This document shows, one piece after another, positions 1 to 11,247 of a DNA stretch of 59,382 bases (position 1 is the first letter of the stretch; the number at the start of each line of letters is the position of its first letter). The stretch spans positions 1 through 59,382 of the forward strand of contig NZ_VFSH01000002.1 of assembly GCF_006385785.1 (NCBI RefSeq). The letters run 5' to 3'. The DNA is from Streptococcus shenyangsis (lineage in GTDB: Bacteria > Bacillota > Bacilli > Lactobacillales > Streptococcaceae). The translations under genes were made by a program, and so were the position numbers. Under the pieces are notes generated by a model. That model searched no databases and was not told where the DNA came from. It worked only from the letters and a program-made list of their open reading frames with translations.

Positions 1-2
1 TT

Positions 3-71
3 GGCTTGAACACCTTTATTGTATCGCGTTTGGAGTTTTTTGGGTATAACCTTCGACGCGCACCCGCATAG
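3..71 (+). CDS. Possible 3' end of an upstream gene (partial)
   Basis: The reading frame starting at base 3 is open to a TAG at 69-71, giving a 22-residue tail ending in NLRRAPA. The stop falls in the loop of a strong plus-strand terminator, as expected if a plus-strand gene ends here. I do not recognise the protein; only the last residues are inside the window, so chance openness is possible. Confidence 0.3.
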   Translation, partial: GLNTFIVSRLEFFGYNLRRAPA

Positions 72-85
72 CGGGTGGTTTTTTT
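58..85 (+). terminator. Rho-independent terminator of upstream plus-strand unit
   Basis: A perfect 7-bp GC-rich stem (CACCCGC / GCGGGTG, 61-77) with a 3-nt loop is followed by G and seven T. It ends a plus-strand transcript that enters from outside the window. Confidence 0.85.
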
Positions 86-109
86 GTCTCGCACCTAACG
101 GAGCGAGAC
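86..109. other. Short perfect hairpin
   Basis: GTCTCGC (86-92) and GCGAGAC (103-109) form a 7-bp stem with a 10-nt loop directly after the preceding terminator. No T-run follows on either strand, so its role is unclear. Confidence 0.4.
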
Positions 110-125
110 GGACTAATAGTCACAT

Positions 126-155
126 AAAAAAAGAAAGGACAAAATTTGCCCTTTC
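126..155 (-). terminator. Terminator downstream of the aquaporin gene
   Basis: Read on the minus strand, GAAAGGGCA and TGTCCTTTC pair (one G-U) around a 5-nt loop and run into seven T. It lies about 50 bp past the aquaporin stop codon. A near copy of this hairpin recurs at 35163-35188. Confidence 0.8.
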
Positions 156-206
156 TAGATCTTATCTTTGCTTCAATCCATTACAATGGATAAAGAACTC
201 AATTTC

Positions 207-1112
207 TTATAGGTAAAGGAATTTGAAAACAGCTACTGCTGCAATTGCTGCTGCGATAGGTGCTACTACTGGTACCCAAGAATACCACCATTTTGAATCA
301 CCTTTGTGCTCACCAAGAACTGATTTTGGAAGGAAAGCATGAAGGAGACGTGGACCAAAGTCACGGGCTGGATTCAAGGCAGGTCCTGTAGGTCCACCAA
401 GTGATGTTACCAAGGCCATAACGAGGAAACCAAGTGCCAAATGAGCAATTCCAAGACCTGATGTCATAAATGGAGCTACTTGTTCTTTAGCTTGTTCAAG
501 TGCTGCTGTTACTTGTTCTTGAGGAATTGTTTGACCTTGAGTAGTTGCTTGAGCAACTTGAGAATTGATAGCCGCTTGCGCTTTTGACACTAGTTCAGCA
601 CCAAAGAAGTGTTTAGTTAAACCAAGCGCTGCAAAGAAAAGGACAAATGAACCAACAAACTCGTTTACAAAACCATTAACAGTTGCTGCAAAGCGTGATT
701 CTTTTGAACCATTATCCAAACTTGAAATTGTTGAGAAAGTACCCAAGATGTTGTTTGGATTTTCAGTTTTCAAGTAGTATGGGCGGTGTGTTACCACAAC
801 CAAGGCTTGGCCAAAAATAGCACCCAAAACTTGTGCGACGATATAAGGCGCAACTTGTGCCCAAGGGAATAGACCGCTGACTGCAAGTCCAAGAGTGAAG
901 GCTGGGTTGATGTGGTTTCCAGATACGTTACCAAACATCAAGGCAGGAATCATAACCCCCATACCGTAACCAACAGCGATAACGATCCAGCCACTTTGGT
1001 GACCTTTCGTACCTTTAAGTTCAACGTTGGCAACTGCACCATTTCCAAGAACGATCAAAAGAGCAGTGGCCAAAAATTCAGTGGCATATTTAATTGCCCA
1101 TGTGAAATCCAT
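207..1112 (-). CDS. Aquaporin / glycerol uptake facilitator (MIP family)
   Basis: Six-helix channel of the MIP family, 301 aa, with both half-helix motifs: NPA at residues 69-71 in HINPAFTLG and NPAR at 247-250 in LNPARDFGPR. The Asp after the second NPAR is the usual mark of aquaglyceroporins (GlpF type) that pass glycerol and other small solutes. Between helices 4 and 5 there is a Gln/Ala-rich insert of about 45 residues (roughly 171-215), longer than the loop of Escherichia coli GlpF. The start has a good ribosome site (AAGGAG, 11 nt upstream). The gene stands alone with its own terminator, without glpK or glpO beside it, so a specific glycerol role is not supported by context; streptococcal members have also been linked to hydrogen peroxide passage. 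Confidence 0.93.
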   Translation of the reverse strand: MDFTWAIKYATEFLATALLIVLGNGAVANVELKGTKGHQSGWIVIAVGYGMGVMIPALMFGNVSGNHINPAFTLGLAVSGLFPWAQVAPYIVAQVLGAIFGQALVVVTHRPYYLKTENPNNILGTFSTISSLDNGSKESRFAATVNGFVNEFVGSFVLFFAALGLTKHFFGAELVSKAQAAINSQVAQATTQGQTIPQEQVTAALEQAKEQVAPFMTSGLGIAHLALGFLVMALVTSLGGPTGPALNPARDFGPRLLHAFLPKSVLGEHKGDSKWWYSWVPVVAPIAAAIAAVAVFKFLYL

Positions 1113-1149
1113 TTGATAGATTCTCCTTAAAATTTTTTAGACAATCATT

Positions 1150-1179
1150 ATTCTATCAATTTTTACATCTTTTAGCAAC
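1150..1179 (-). promoter_or_regulatory. Probable promoter of the aquaporin gene
   Basis: On the minus strand an extended -10, TGATAGAAT (hexamer TAGAAT at 1150-1155), lies 18 nt from a weak -35 TTGCTA (1174-1179). It would give a leader of about 30 nt carrying the AAGGAG site. Confidence 0.5.
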
Positions 1180-1606
1180 TACTTTCCTGAAAGATTATGA
1201 CAGAAAACGGTTCCAAATCTTATAAACTAATCTTTGTTTTCAAGATATTACCAATTCATTAGGTTATCTGTGCTAGTCTGATTCTTTTATGTCAATTCCT
1301 TCTGATGCATGGTATAGGGAATAAGAAGTATCTTTCATCATTCACAAATAAAAACATAGTTTTATTCGCTACCATAACCTACATCCGCCACAATATATTT
1401 GAATAAGTATAGGGTTTGAATTGATTAGAGAACGGGTTTCAAAGTGCAAGTGTCTGTTGGATTAAGAAAAATATCAAAATAAAGAACATACTTGCTATTA
1501 GTAGCCCCTTAGACATTATATCCTGCCTTGAACTGACTACTTTATATATTGTATTACTTCGTCCTCACAACAATATATCAAAAGTCAAAAGCGTTTAGAA
1601 AAACTC
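1180..1606. other. Intergenic stretch with no recognised gene
   Basis: AT-rich sequence between the aquaporin promoter and the RUP-like repeat. I see no long open frame with a ribosome site, no RNA gene and no clear hairpin; it may hold decayed sequence. Confidence 0.4.
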
Positions 1607-1724
1607 TATATTAAATTGAAGTAAGATATGAACAAACCGATTAGTAATACTCTTCGAAAATCAAATTAATTTCTAGAAATATTTTAGCAACCGAGGTGTA
1701 CTATTATAGATTCATTCCGCTATA
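1607..1724. repeat. RUP element with an 11-bp BOX-like insertion
   Basis: The ends (TATA-TTAAATTGAAGTAAG on the left, a GTACTATTATAG...TATA-type right end) and the core TTAATTTCTAGAAAT match the RUP found complete at 54823-54929. This copy is 118 bp, 11 bp longer than that 107-bp copy. The extra bases lie in the middle and read TACTCTTCGAAAATC, identical to the left end of the BOX element at 32653. RUPs are non-autonomous elements thought to be moved by IS630-Spn1 transposase. Confidence 0.75.
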
Positions 1725-1733
1725 TTTCATGAG

Positions 1734-1780
1734 AAAACGCATAATATCAAGTTTTTGGGGCACCTGATATCATGCGTTTT
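1734..1780 (-). terminator. Terminator after the suf operon
   Basis: AAAACGCAT-ATATCA (1734-1749) pairs with TGATATCATGCGTTTT (1765-1780) with one mismatch around a 15-nt loop. Read on the minus strand it follows the sufB stop by about 90 bp and ends in GCGTTTTCTC; the T-run is short, so read-through is possible. Confidence 0.6.
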
Positions 1781-1867
1781 CTGTTCTTAAAATATTTTTT
1801 CTCAGTCTCTTTTTGTTACAAGTTCATCTTCAAAGTTCTTGATTTTGGGTAAATCTAAAATCAAATT

Positions 1868-3280
1868 TTACCCAACTGATCCTTCCATTTCGTAGCTAAT
1901 CAAGCGGTTAAGCTCAACGGCATATTCCATTGGAAGCTCTTTTGTGAAAGGCTCTACAAATCCCATGACAATCATCTCAGTTGCCTCAGACTCTGATAAA
2001 CCACGGCTCATGAGGTAATAGAGTTGTTCTTCTGAAATCTTAGAGACCTTAGCTTCGTGTTCCAAAGCAACTTGCGAGTTATGAATTTCATTAAATGGAA
2101 TAGTATCTGATGCTGACAAGTCATCCATGATAATGGTATCACATTCAATGTGGGAAACAGATTTCTTAGAGTTCTTGTTAAAGGTGACCTGTCCACGGTA
2201 GTCAACCTTTCCTCCGCCTTTAGCGATGGATTTAGACACAATAGACGAGCTAGTATGTGGAGCATTGTGGATCATCTTAGCACCCGTGTCTTGGTGTTGC
2301 CCTGCATTGGCAAAGGCAATAGAAAGCATAGTCCCACGCGCCCCTTCTCCATCTAGGTAAACAGATGGGTATTTCATAGTCGTTTTGGCACCCAAGTTCC
2401 CATCAATCCACTCAACAGTCGCATCTTTTTGAGCTTTAGCACGCTTAGTAACCAAGTTATAAACGTTATCAGACCAGTTTTGGATGGTTGTATAACGCAT
2501 ATAAGCTCCATCCAAGGCAAAGATTTCTACGATGGCGGCGTGCAAGCTGTTACTTGAATAAGTTGGCGCTGTACATCCTTCTACGTAGTGGACACTTGCT
2601 CCCTCATCAACGATAATCAAGGTACGTTCAAACTGACCAGTATTTTCGTTATTGATTCGGAAGTAAGTTTGAAGTGGAATATCCACTTTCACACCTTTTG
2701 GTACATAGATAAAGGTTCCACCTGACCATACTGCCGAATTGAGGGCAGCCAACTTATTATCTGTTGGTGGTACCAACTTAGCAAAGTACTGTTTAAACAA
2801 GTCTGGGTATTCCTTGAGGGCAGAATCTGTATCTGTAAAGATAATCCCCAATTTTTGGAACTCTTCTTTCATATTGTGGTAAACCACTTCTGACTCGTAC
2901 TGGGCAGAGGCACCAGCTAGATAAGCACGCTCAGCTTCAGGAATCCCGATACGTTCAAAGGTTTCTTTAATTTTTTCAGGAACGTCATCCCATGAACGAG
3001 CTGGTTTATCAGATGGTTTTTGGTAATAAATCAAGTCATCAAAGTCAATCTCTGATAAGTCTGCTCCCCAAGTTTGCATGGGCATTTTTTTGAAGGTTTC
3101 ATAAGACTTCAAACGGAATTCTAACATCCACTCAGGTTCTCCCTTAGCAGCTGATAGTTCACGAATGACATCTTCATTCAATCCTTTTCCTGTCGATAGG
3201 ACAGGCTCTACATCATCATGGAAACCAAATTTATATTCACCAAGGTCAATTGGTTTTGGTTCTACTCTTTCTTCAGCCAT
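1868..3280 (-). CDS. sufB: Fe-S cluster assembly protein SufB
   Basis: Core scaffold subunit of the SufBCD complex on which iron-sulfur clusters are built in the cytosol. The 470-aa product has the SufB/SufD beta-helix fold region ([13 protein letters not shown], then VEGCTAP) and the C-terminal [11 protein letters not shown] motif shared with SufD. The Cys in HIECDTI matches the position of the conserved SufB cysteine used in cluster assembly. I chose the ATG at 3280 (MAEERVEP) because AAAGGA sits 5 nt upstream; a longer frame starting at 3325 has no better site. It is the last gene of sufC-D-S-U-B and is separated by 57 bp from sufU. Very similar in length and sequence to pneumococcal SufB as I remember it. 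Confidence 0.96.
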   Translation of the reverse strand: MAEERVEPKPIDLGEYKFGFHDDVEPVLSTGKGLNEDVIRELSAAKGEPEWMLEFRLKSYETFKKMPMQTWGADLSEIDFDDLIYYQKPSDKPARSWDDVPEKIKETFERIGIPEAERAYLAGASAQYESEVVYHNMKEEFQKLGIIFTDTDSALKEYPDLFKQYFAKLVPPTDNKLAALNSAVWSGGTFIYVPKGVKVDIPLQTYFRINNENTGQFERTLIIVDEGASVHYVEGCTAPTYSSNSLHAAIVEIFALDGAYMRYTTIQNWSDNVYNLVTKRAKAQKDATVEWIDGNLGAKTTMKYPSVYLDGEGARGTMLSIAFANAGQHQDTGAKMIHNAPHTSSSIVSKSIAKGGGKVDYRGQVTFNKNSKKSVSHIECDTIIMDDLSASDTIPFNEIHNSQVALEHEAKVSKISEEQLYYLMSRGLSESEATEMIVMGFVEPFTKELPMEYAVELNRLISYEMEGSVG

Positions 3281-3337
3281 AATATCCTTTCTTTCATTCT
3301 TCATTTCTACTGATTCATAAGACAAAAGAAACTTGCC

Positions 3338-6264
<2,927 letters not shown>

Positions 6265-6291
6265 TTACTTCTCCTAAAAGATACGAGGGAA

Positions 6292-7062
6292 TTACAATTC
6301 TTCCTTGTAGTCGTAGCCAAGTTCTTCAGCTAGTTTTGCGTATCCTTCACGTTCCAAACGCGCAGCCAATTCTGGACCACCAGAAAGGACAACACGCCCT
6401 TCCATCATCACGTGTACCACATCAGGTGTGATGTAGTTCAAAAGACGTTGGTAGTGAGTGATGATCATAGCACCAAAACCTTCACCACGCATGGCATTGA
6501 CACCTTTAGACACAACTTTAAGAGCGTCAATATCAAGACCAGAGTCAATCTCGTCCAAAAGTGCAAATGTTGGTTCCAACATCAAGAGTTGAAGAATTTC
6601 ATTACGTTTTTTCTCACCACCAGAGAAACCTTCGTTGAGGTAACGCTCTGCCATTTCTTCTTTCATGTTAAGCAATTCCATTTTTTCGTCTAGCTTAGTG
6701 ATGAACTCGCGAACTGAAATCTTCTCATCGTCTTCTTTCCCCGCATTCATAGCGGCACGAAGAAACTCAGCGTTGGTAATTCCAGGAATTTCTGACGGGT
6801 ATTGCATTGCAAGGAAAAGTCCCATACGCGCACGCTCGTCCACTTCCAACTCAAGGATATTTACGCCATCAAACAAGACTTCACCTTTAGTAACCTCATA
6901 GTTAGGATTTCCCATGATAGCGGCAGAAAGAGTCGATTTACCAGTACCATTTGGCCCCATGATAGCGGCGATTTCGCCTGTTTTCAGGGTCAGGTTAACC
7001 CCTTTTAAAATTTCTTTTCCTTCAATCTCAACGTGAAGATCTTTGATCTCTAATACTGACAT
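6292..7062 (-). CDS. sufC: Fe-S assembly ATPase SufC
   Basis: ABC-type ATPase, not tied to a transporter, that drives conformational change in SufBCD. The 256-aa protein has Walker A GPNGTGKST at 36-44, the SufC-type signature FSGGEKKRNEI, and Walker B FALLDEIDSGLD. The signature replaces the usual LSGGQ, as is normal in SufC. I start it at 7062 (MSVLEIKDLH), where AAAGGA lies upstream; the open frame extends to 7170 but that part covers the promoter. First gene of the suf operon. Confidence 0.96.
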   Translation of the reverse strand: MSVLEIKDLHVEIEGKEILKGVNLTLKTGEIAAIMGPNGTGKSTLSAAIMGNPNYEVTKGEVLFDGVNILELEVDERARMGLFLAMQYPSEIPGITNAEFLRAAMNAGKEDDEKISVREFITKLDEKMELLNMKEEMAERYLNEGFSGGEKKRNEILQLLMLEPTFALLDEIDSGLDIDALKVVSKGVNAMRGEGFGAMIITHYQRLLNYITPDVVHVMMEGRVVLSGGPELAARLEREGYAKLAEELGYDYKEEL

Positions 7063-7160
7063 GATAGTTCCTTTCTTTTTCAAGGCCTTTGCAGTACTTA
7101 CTAGAAACATACTTAATTTCCCTAGAAAATACGGTAAAAGGTCAATAAATATACTTTTAT

Positions 7161-7169
7161 AGTATAACA
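7161..7169 (-). promoter_or_regulatory. Probable suf operon promoter (extended -10)
   Basis: On the minus strand TGTTATACT forms an extended -10 (hexamer at 7161-7166) about 95 nt before the sufC start. The -35 region overlaps the T-run of the terminator of the preceding unit and is not canonical. Confidence 0.5.
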
Positions 7170-7191
7170 AAAAAAAGCCTAAAAGGCTTTG
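7169..7191 (-). terminator. Terminator after the dnaX unit
   Basis: Minus strand: AAAGCCT, 4-nt loop, AGGCTTT followed by more T. It lies 20 bp past the stop of the 64-aa gene and separates it from the suf promoter. Confidence 0.85.
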
Positions 7192-7212
7192 ATTTTGTCT
7201 AGAAGCTGAGGA

Positions 7213-7407
7213 TTAGTCTTTTCCTTTTAAATGTTGGTCAATGACATCTACAATCTTGCCCATCAAATAACTAACTCGAAAATTTCTAAAGAGCAAAATG
7301 GCCCAAAAGGCTGCCATAATATAGCGACCAGTCATCCAGGCTTCATTGAAAAAATAGGTCTCAGCAGCTGTAAACAGCGCTATGATAATAAATTGTTGTC
7401 TATTCAT
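7213..7407 (-). CDS. Small membrane protein, DUF3272-like
   Basis: The 64-aa product has hydrophobic helices at about 5-20 and 28-43 and a charged tail ending in HLKGKD. I associate it with the streptococcal family DUF3272, from memory; function unknown. It follows dnaX by 27 bp. There is no Shine-Dalgarno before the ATG; instead an extended -10 (TGATACAAT) ends 6 nt before it, so a leaderless transcript starting at the ATG is predicted in addition to any read-through from dnaX. Confidence 0.8.
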   Translation of the reverse strand: MNRQQFIIIALFTAAETYFFNEAWMTGRYIMAAFWAILLFRNFRVSYLMGKIVDVIDQHLKGKD

Positions 7408-7413
7408 AAACTT

Positions 7414-7422
7414 ATTGTATCA
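7414..7422 (-). promoter_or_regulatory. Extended -10 abutting a start codon (leaderless candidate)
   Basis: Minus-strand TGATACAAT, hexamer at 7414-7419. Exactly 6 nt (AAGTTT) separate it from the ATG at 7407, placing +1 on the A of the start codon. The -35 position is poor (AAGACT). Confidence 0.5.
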
Positions 7423-7434
7423 TGAAATCTTTCT

Positions 7435-9090
7435 TTAGTCTTCCTCTACCTTCACTTTATCAGCCAAAAATTCAAATCCTTCTGGTATCAGACTTTCTTC
7501 TGCTTCTTTTTCAGCTTGAGAAGATTTAGCTTTAGCTGAAAAGGCTGCGCGAACTTCTTTCCATTCCTCCATGGAAATAGCTAAAATCTCGGGTGAAAAA
7601 CCTGCTGCCTGACTGAGGATGTTGCCAAACATGGTGTTAAGATTGTCTCGTTTCATGGTTTGACCAGCATTGAAGTTAGACTCAAAAGCAAGAATAGCGT
7701 GGTGTTCATTGGCCGCAACCGGTTGAGATCCAACTAACAGAGCCTTATCAGGTCCACCTAGACTTTCAATCACCTCTCCCCAGGCATTCTGCAAGCGAAT
7801 CAGATTTTGACGCGCTAAATCAGGATTTTCGACGGCCTCTTGTAAGATAGATTGAACTTTATTGCGATCCACACGATAGACGGTCTTGCCTGCTGCTGGA
7901 CGACTAGGAACTGGATTTGTTGGCTTAGCTACAGTTCCCACATTTGCAAGTTCTTGTTTGAGACGTGCAATTTCCTGTCTCAGTGCAGCAATTTCATGTT
8001 CAACCGCCCCTGAAAGAGCTGGTTCGGGCTTAATCTCCGCCAAACGGATGGTCATCATCTCAGCATAAATCTTGGGTTGCAAACTAGACTTAATATCTGC
8101 TAAACTAACTGTCGCCAAACGAATCATTTCAAACAAATTTTCTTGATGAATTGCCAAATTCTCCACAAAGACTGGACTATGATGAGTGTTTTCTCCCCCT
8201 GTTTGAACAATTAACAAATCTCTTAAATAGTGCAAAAGGTCGGTCACAAAACGAGTCATGCTCTTACCATTCTCAAAGAGAAGATTTAAGCAAGCTAAGG
8301 CTTTGGGAACATCCTGCTGAGATAAGGCAGCCACATAATCATCCAAGGCTGACAGACTAATAGTTCCTGTAATTTCTTCAGAGATGGCAGTCGTCAACTC
8401 ATTTCCCTGTGTCAAACTCAGGGCTTGATCCAAAATTGACAAGGCATCCCGCATCCCACCTTCAGCCCGTCTAGCAATGATTTCCACAGCCTCTGGTTCA
8501 GAACTGATATTTTCTTTTTCTAAGATATAGTGGATATGTTCCTTAATATCCTGTGTCTTAATTGATTTAAATTCAAAACGTTGTACACGAGATAGAATAG
8601 TGGCAGGAATCTTGTGCAATTCAGTAGTGGCCAAAATAAAGACCACATTCTGTGTTGGCTCTTCCAGAGTCTTTAGGAGGGCATTAAAAGCCCCTGTAGA
8701 TAGCATGTGAACCTCATCTATGATATAAACCTTATAACGGGCAAGGCTAGGGGCGTAGGTAGATTTATCACGAATTTCACGAATTTCATCTACCCCATTA
8801 TTAGAGGCCGCATCCATTTCAATGACATCTTCTAAACTACCATCTGTCACTGCCTGACAAATATAGCAGTTATTGCAAGGCTCACCACCCACTTGATTGG
8901 GACAGTTCATAGCTTTGGCAAAAATCTTAGCTACACTGGTCTTTCCCGTTCCACGAGGACCTGAAAAAAGATAGGCATGACTTATTTTCTCTTGTTCCAC
9001 TGCTTGTTTAAGAGTCTTGGCCACAACTTCCTGTCCAACCAACTGGGAAAAGTTTTGACTTCTATATTTTCGATAAAGTGCTTGATACAT
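7435..9090 (-). CDS. dnaX: DNA polymerase III subunit tau/gamma
   Basis: Clamp-loader ATPase that loads the beta clamp and organises the replisome. The 551-aa protein has Walker A GPRGTGKT (44-51), a zinc-binding cysteine set (Cys63, 72, 75, 78), the AAA+ IIDEVHML box near residue 122 and a C-terminal tau region. Length fits a tau-like form; I saw no obvious slippery site for a programmed frameshift. The ATG at 9090 shares its A with the TAA of the upstream GAF gene (TAATG), so translation is probably coupled. A longer frame to 9123 lies inside that gene and is rejected. Confidence 0.95.
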   Translation of the reverse strand: MYQALYRKYRSQNFSQLVGQEVVAKTLKQAVEQEKISHAYLFSGPRGTGKTSVAKIFAKAMNCPNQVGGEPCNNCYICQAVTDGSLEDVIEMDAASNNGVDEIREIRDKSTYAPSLARYKVYIIDEVHMLSTGAFNALLKTLEEPTQNVVFILATTELHKIPATILSRVQRFEFKSIKTQDIKEHIHYILEKENISSEPEAVEIIARRAEGGMRDALSILDQALSLTQGNELTTAISEEITGTISLSALDDYVAALSQQDVPKALACLNLLFENGKSMTRFVTDLLHYLRDLLIVQTGGENTHHSPVFVENLAIHQENLFEMIRLATVSLADIKSSLQPKIYAEMMTIRLAEIKPEPALSGAVEHEIAALRQEIARLKQELANVGTVAKPTNPVPSRPAAGKTVYRVDRNKVQSILQEAVENPDLARQNLIRLQNAWGEVIESLGGPDKALLVGSQPVAANEHHAILAFESNFNAGQTMKRDNLNTMFGNILSQAAGFSPEILAISMEEWKEVRAAFSAKAKSSQAEKEAEESLIPEGFEFLADKVKVEED

Positions 9091-9587
9091 TAGGCTTTCT
9101 CCCCAAACATTGTAAAGTCCCATTCTGTCTTTTCAAGCAAAATAGCGACAAATTGTTCCAAATAATCTCGATCCATAGCATCATAATCATCAACCTCTGA
9201 AGAATCAAGATCCAGAACTCCAAGCAATTGACCATTCTTTATCATCGGCACAACAATTTCACTTTTAGCACTACTATCACAAGAAATATAGTTAGGATAG
9301 GTCGTCACATCTCCAACCAGAACAGTTTCCTGAAAGTGAGCTGCCTCACCACAAACACCCTTGCCTAGCGCAATACGGATGCAGGAAACACCACCTTGGA
9401 AGGGACCTAAAATCAATTCCTCTCCATCGAACAAATAAAAGCCTGCAAATACAGTATTAGGAAAACGTGATTTTAAAAGAGCACTGGCGTTGGAAAGATT
9501 AGCCAAAACATTACTTTCACCTTCCAATAAAAAAGAGAGCTCTTCATTTAACATTTGATAACGTGATTGTTTTTCTGATTCTAACAT
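9090..9587 (-). CDS. GAF-domain free methionine-R-sulfoxide reductase
   Basis: Single GAF domain of 165 aa of the fRMsr family, which reduces free methionine-R-sulfoxide in the cytosol. The three cysteines are Cys69 (GGVSCIR), Cys79 (GKGVCGEAA) and Cys103 (YISCDSS); their spacing of 10 and 24 equals the spacing of Cys84, Cys94 and Cys118 in the E. coli enzyme. It precedes dnaX with a 1-base stop/start overlap. No Shine-Dalgarno is present; an extended -10 (TGATATAAT) ends 6 nt before the ATG, predicting a leaderless mRNA. The next in-frame ATG (residue 12) also lacks a ribosome site. Confidence 0.9.
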   Translation of the reverse strand: MLESEKQSRYQMLNEELSFLLEGESNVLANLSNASALLKSRFPNTVFAGFYLFDGEELILGPFQGGVSCIRIALGKGVCGEAAHFQETVLVGDVTTYPNYISCDSSAKSEIVVPMIKNGQLLGVLDLDSSEVDDYDAMDRDYLEQFVAILLEKTEWDFTMFGEKA

Positions 9588-9593
9588 AGAACT

Positions 9594-9602
9594 ATTATAT
9601 CA
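9594..9602 (-). promoter_or_regulatory. Extended -10 abutting the GAF gene start (leaderless candidate)
   Basis: Minus-strand TGATATAAT, hexamer at 9594-9599, then AGTTCT and the ATG at 9587. With the usual 6-nt gap between -10 and +1, transcription starts at the A of ATG. A weak -35 (TTGTCT) is 15 nt upstream. Confidence 0.65.
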
Positions 9603-9619
9603 AAAAAGCCTTACAGACA

Positions 9620-9660
9620 AAAGAAAAATCCCTTGTTTAGAAAACAAAGGACTTTGTGAA
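9620..9660 (-). terminator. rpsA terminator
   Basis: Minus strand: AGTCCTTTGTTT pairs with AAACAAGGGATT (two G-U) and is followed by TTTTTCTTTT, starting about 10 bp after the rpsA stop. Confidence 0.85.
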
Positions 9661-9672
9661 TTTTCAATTTGA

Positions 9673-10875
9673 TTAAAGTTCGATATCACCGAACAAGTCA
9701 GCCATTGAGAATCCTGTTTGTGTTTCTGGAAGTTCGAAATCACGTTTTTCTTGACGTTTTGGACGACGTGGACGAGCAGCACGTTTTTCTTCTTTTTGTC
9801 CTTCTTCTTGAGCTGGACGCTCTTCAAGAGCTTTGATAGAAAGTGATACGCGCTCTGCATCTGCGTTAACTTCAAGAACTTTAACTTTAACTTCTTGACC
9901 AACTTTAAGAGCTTCTTTTGGATTTTCAATACGTTTGTGTGAAATTTGTGATACGTGAACAAGTCCATCAATACCTGGCAATACTTCAACAAATGCACCG
10001 AAGTCAGTCAAACGTTTAACTGTTCCTTCTACTACATCACCTTTAGCCAATTTTTGCTCAACGCCATCCCATGGTCCAGGTGTTGTTGCTTTAAGTGAAA
10101 GTGATACACGTCCTTCTTCTTCGTTAAGATCAAGGATTTTCACTTCAATTTCTTCACCAACAGTTACAACTGATTTTGGTGATACGTTACGTTCATGTGA
10201 CAATTCAGTCAAGTGAACCAATCCGTCAACACCACCAAGGTCGATGAAAGCACCGAAGCTTGTGATACGTGCAACTTTACCAGTTACTACATCACCAACA
10301 GCCAATTTACCGAATACTTCAGCGCGAGCTGCTGCTGTAGCTGCTTCAACAACTTCACGACGTGAAAGGATGAAGCGGTTTTCTTTAGCGTCAACTTCTT
10401 TGATTTTAGCATCAAATTCTTGACCTACAAAACGCTCAGTGTTACGTACGAAACGAGTATCCAACATTGAAGCTGGGATAAATCCACGAACACCTTCAAA
10501 TTCTACTGAAAGTCCACCTTTAACGGCACGAGTTCCTTTAACAGTAACAACTTCTTCTTCGCGACCAACAAGTTTGTCCCATGCTTTGCGAGCTTCAAGG
10601 CGTTTTTTAGATACAAGGTATGTAACTGTATCAGTATCTTTACCAACTACTTGACGAAGTACAAGAACATCCAATACTTCTCCTACTTTAACAAAGTCAT
10701 TGATATCTGCATCGCGATCGTTTGTCAATTCGCGAAGAGTCAAGACACCTTCAACACCAGTTCCAGAGATTGCAACGTTAGCTTGAGTCGCATCAACTGT
10801 CAATACTTCAGCACTAACAACATCACCAGTCTCAACTTGGCTAACGCTATTTAGCAAATCTTCAAATTCGTTCAT
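9673..10875 (-). CDS. rpsA: 30S ribosomal protein S1
   Basis: RNA-binding protein that helps mRNA bind the 30S subunit. At 400 aa it is the shorter Firmicutes form with four S1 repeats: about 17-85, 103-171, 190-260 (ITSFGAFIDLGGVDGLVH) and 275-345 (LTDFGAFVEVLPGIDGLVH), followed by a Lys/Arg/Glu-rich tail. The first two repeats are more divergent, as usual. The start at 10875 is preceded by GGAGG. It ends at a strong terminator and lies downstream of two tRNA genes on the same strand. Confidence 0.95.
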   Translation of the reverse strand: MNEFEDLLNSVSQVETGDVVSAEVLTVDATQANVAISGTGVEGVLTLRELTNDRDADINDFVKVGEVLDVLVLRQVVGKDTDTVTYLVSKKRLEARKAWDKLVGREEEVVTVKGTRAVKGGLSVEFEGVRGFIPASMLDTRFVRNTERFVGQEFDAKIKEVDAKENRFILSRREVVEAATAAARAEVFGKLAVGDVVTGKVARITSFGAFIDLGGVDGLVHLTELSHERNVSPKSVVTVGEEIEVKILDLNEEEGRVSLSLKATTPGPWDGVEQKLAKGDVVEGTVKRLTDFGAFVEVLPGIDGLVHVSQISHKRIENPKEALKVGQEVKVKVLEVNADAERVSLSIKALEERPAQEEGQKEEKRAARPRRPKRQEKRDFELPETQTGFSMADLFGDIEL

Positions 10876-11036
10876 CTAAAAAATCCTCCAACAATCAAGT
10901 TTTTCTTAAACTTGACATACTTATAATTTTTTTCCTAAGCACCCGCAAGGACATGTTTATATCGTTCACGTCTTTCAATTATAAAAATAAAATACCCTAA
11001 GATATTTTGCTTTTTATCTTGATTATTACCTAAGAA

Positions 11037-11108
11037 CTGGGGTAGCTGGATTCGAACCAACGCATGAGGGAGTCAAAGTCCCTTGCCTTACCGCTTGGCT
11101 ATACCCCA
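11037..11108 (-). tRNA. tRNA-Gln (TTG)
   Basis: Folds as a 72-nt cloverleaf on the minus strand: acceptor TGGGGTA / TACCCCA, anticodon stem AGGGA / TCCCT with loop CTTTGAC (anticodon TTG) and T-loop GTTCGAATC. The U1-A72 start is typical of tRNA-Gln. No CCA is encoded. Confidence 0.95.
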
Positions 11109-11117
11109 TTGATGAAA

Positions 11118-11198
11118 TGGAGAGAGAGGGATTCGAACCCCCGAACCCGAAGGAGCGGATTTACAGTCCGCCGCGTTTAGCCTCTTCGCTATCTCTCC
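11118..11198 (-). tRNA. tRNA-Tyr (GTA)
   Basis: An 81-nt minus-strand cloverleaf with acceptor GGAGAGA / TCTCTCC, anticodon loop CTGTAAA (GTA), a long variable arm (CTCCTTCGGGTTCGG region) as expected of a class II tRNA, and T-loop GTTCGAATC. It lies 9 bp before tRNA-Gln and is probably co-transcribed. Confidence 0.95.
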
Positions 11199-11247
11199 TA
11201 CAATCAACATGGACTATTATATCATGAAAATTTCAAAAAAACAATAC

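Noticed and set aside
19..216. 65-aa plus-strand frame at the window start
   Set aside because: It crosses two hairpins and the aquaporin terminator and has no ribosome site.
1113..1867. Hidden gene in the intergenic region after the aquaporin gene
   Set aside because: All frames are short and lack ribosome sites; the region is explained in part by a RUP hybrid and a terminator.
7063..7170. N-terminal extension of SufC
   Set aside because: The extra residues would be read from the operon promoter; the start at 7062 has AAAGGA and the normal family N-terminus.
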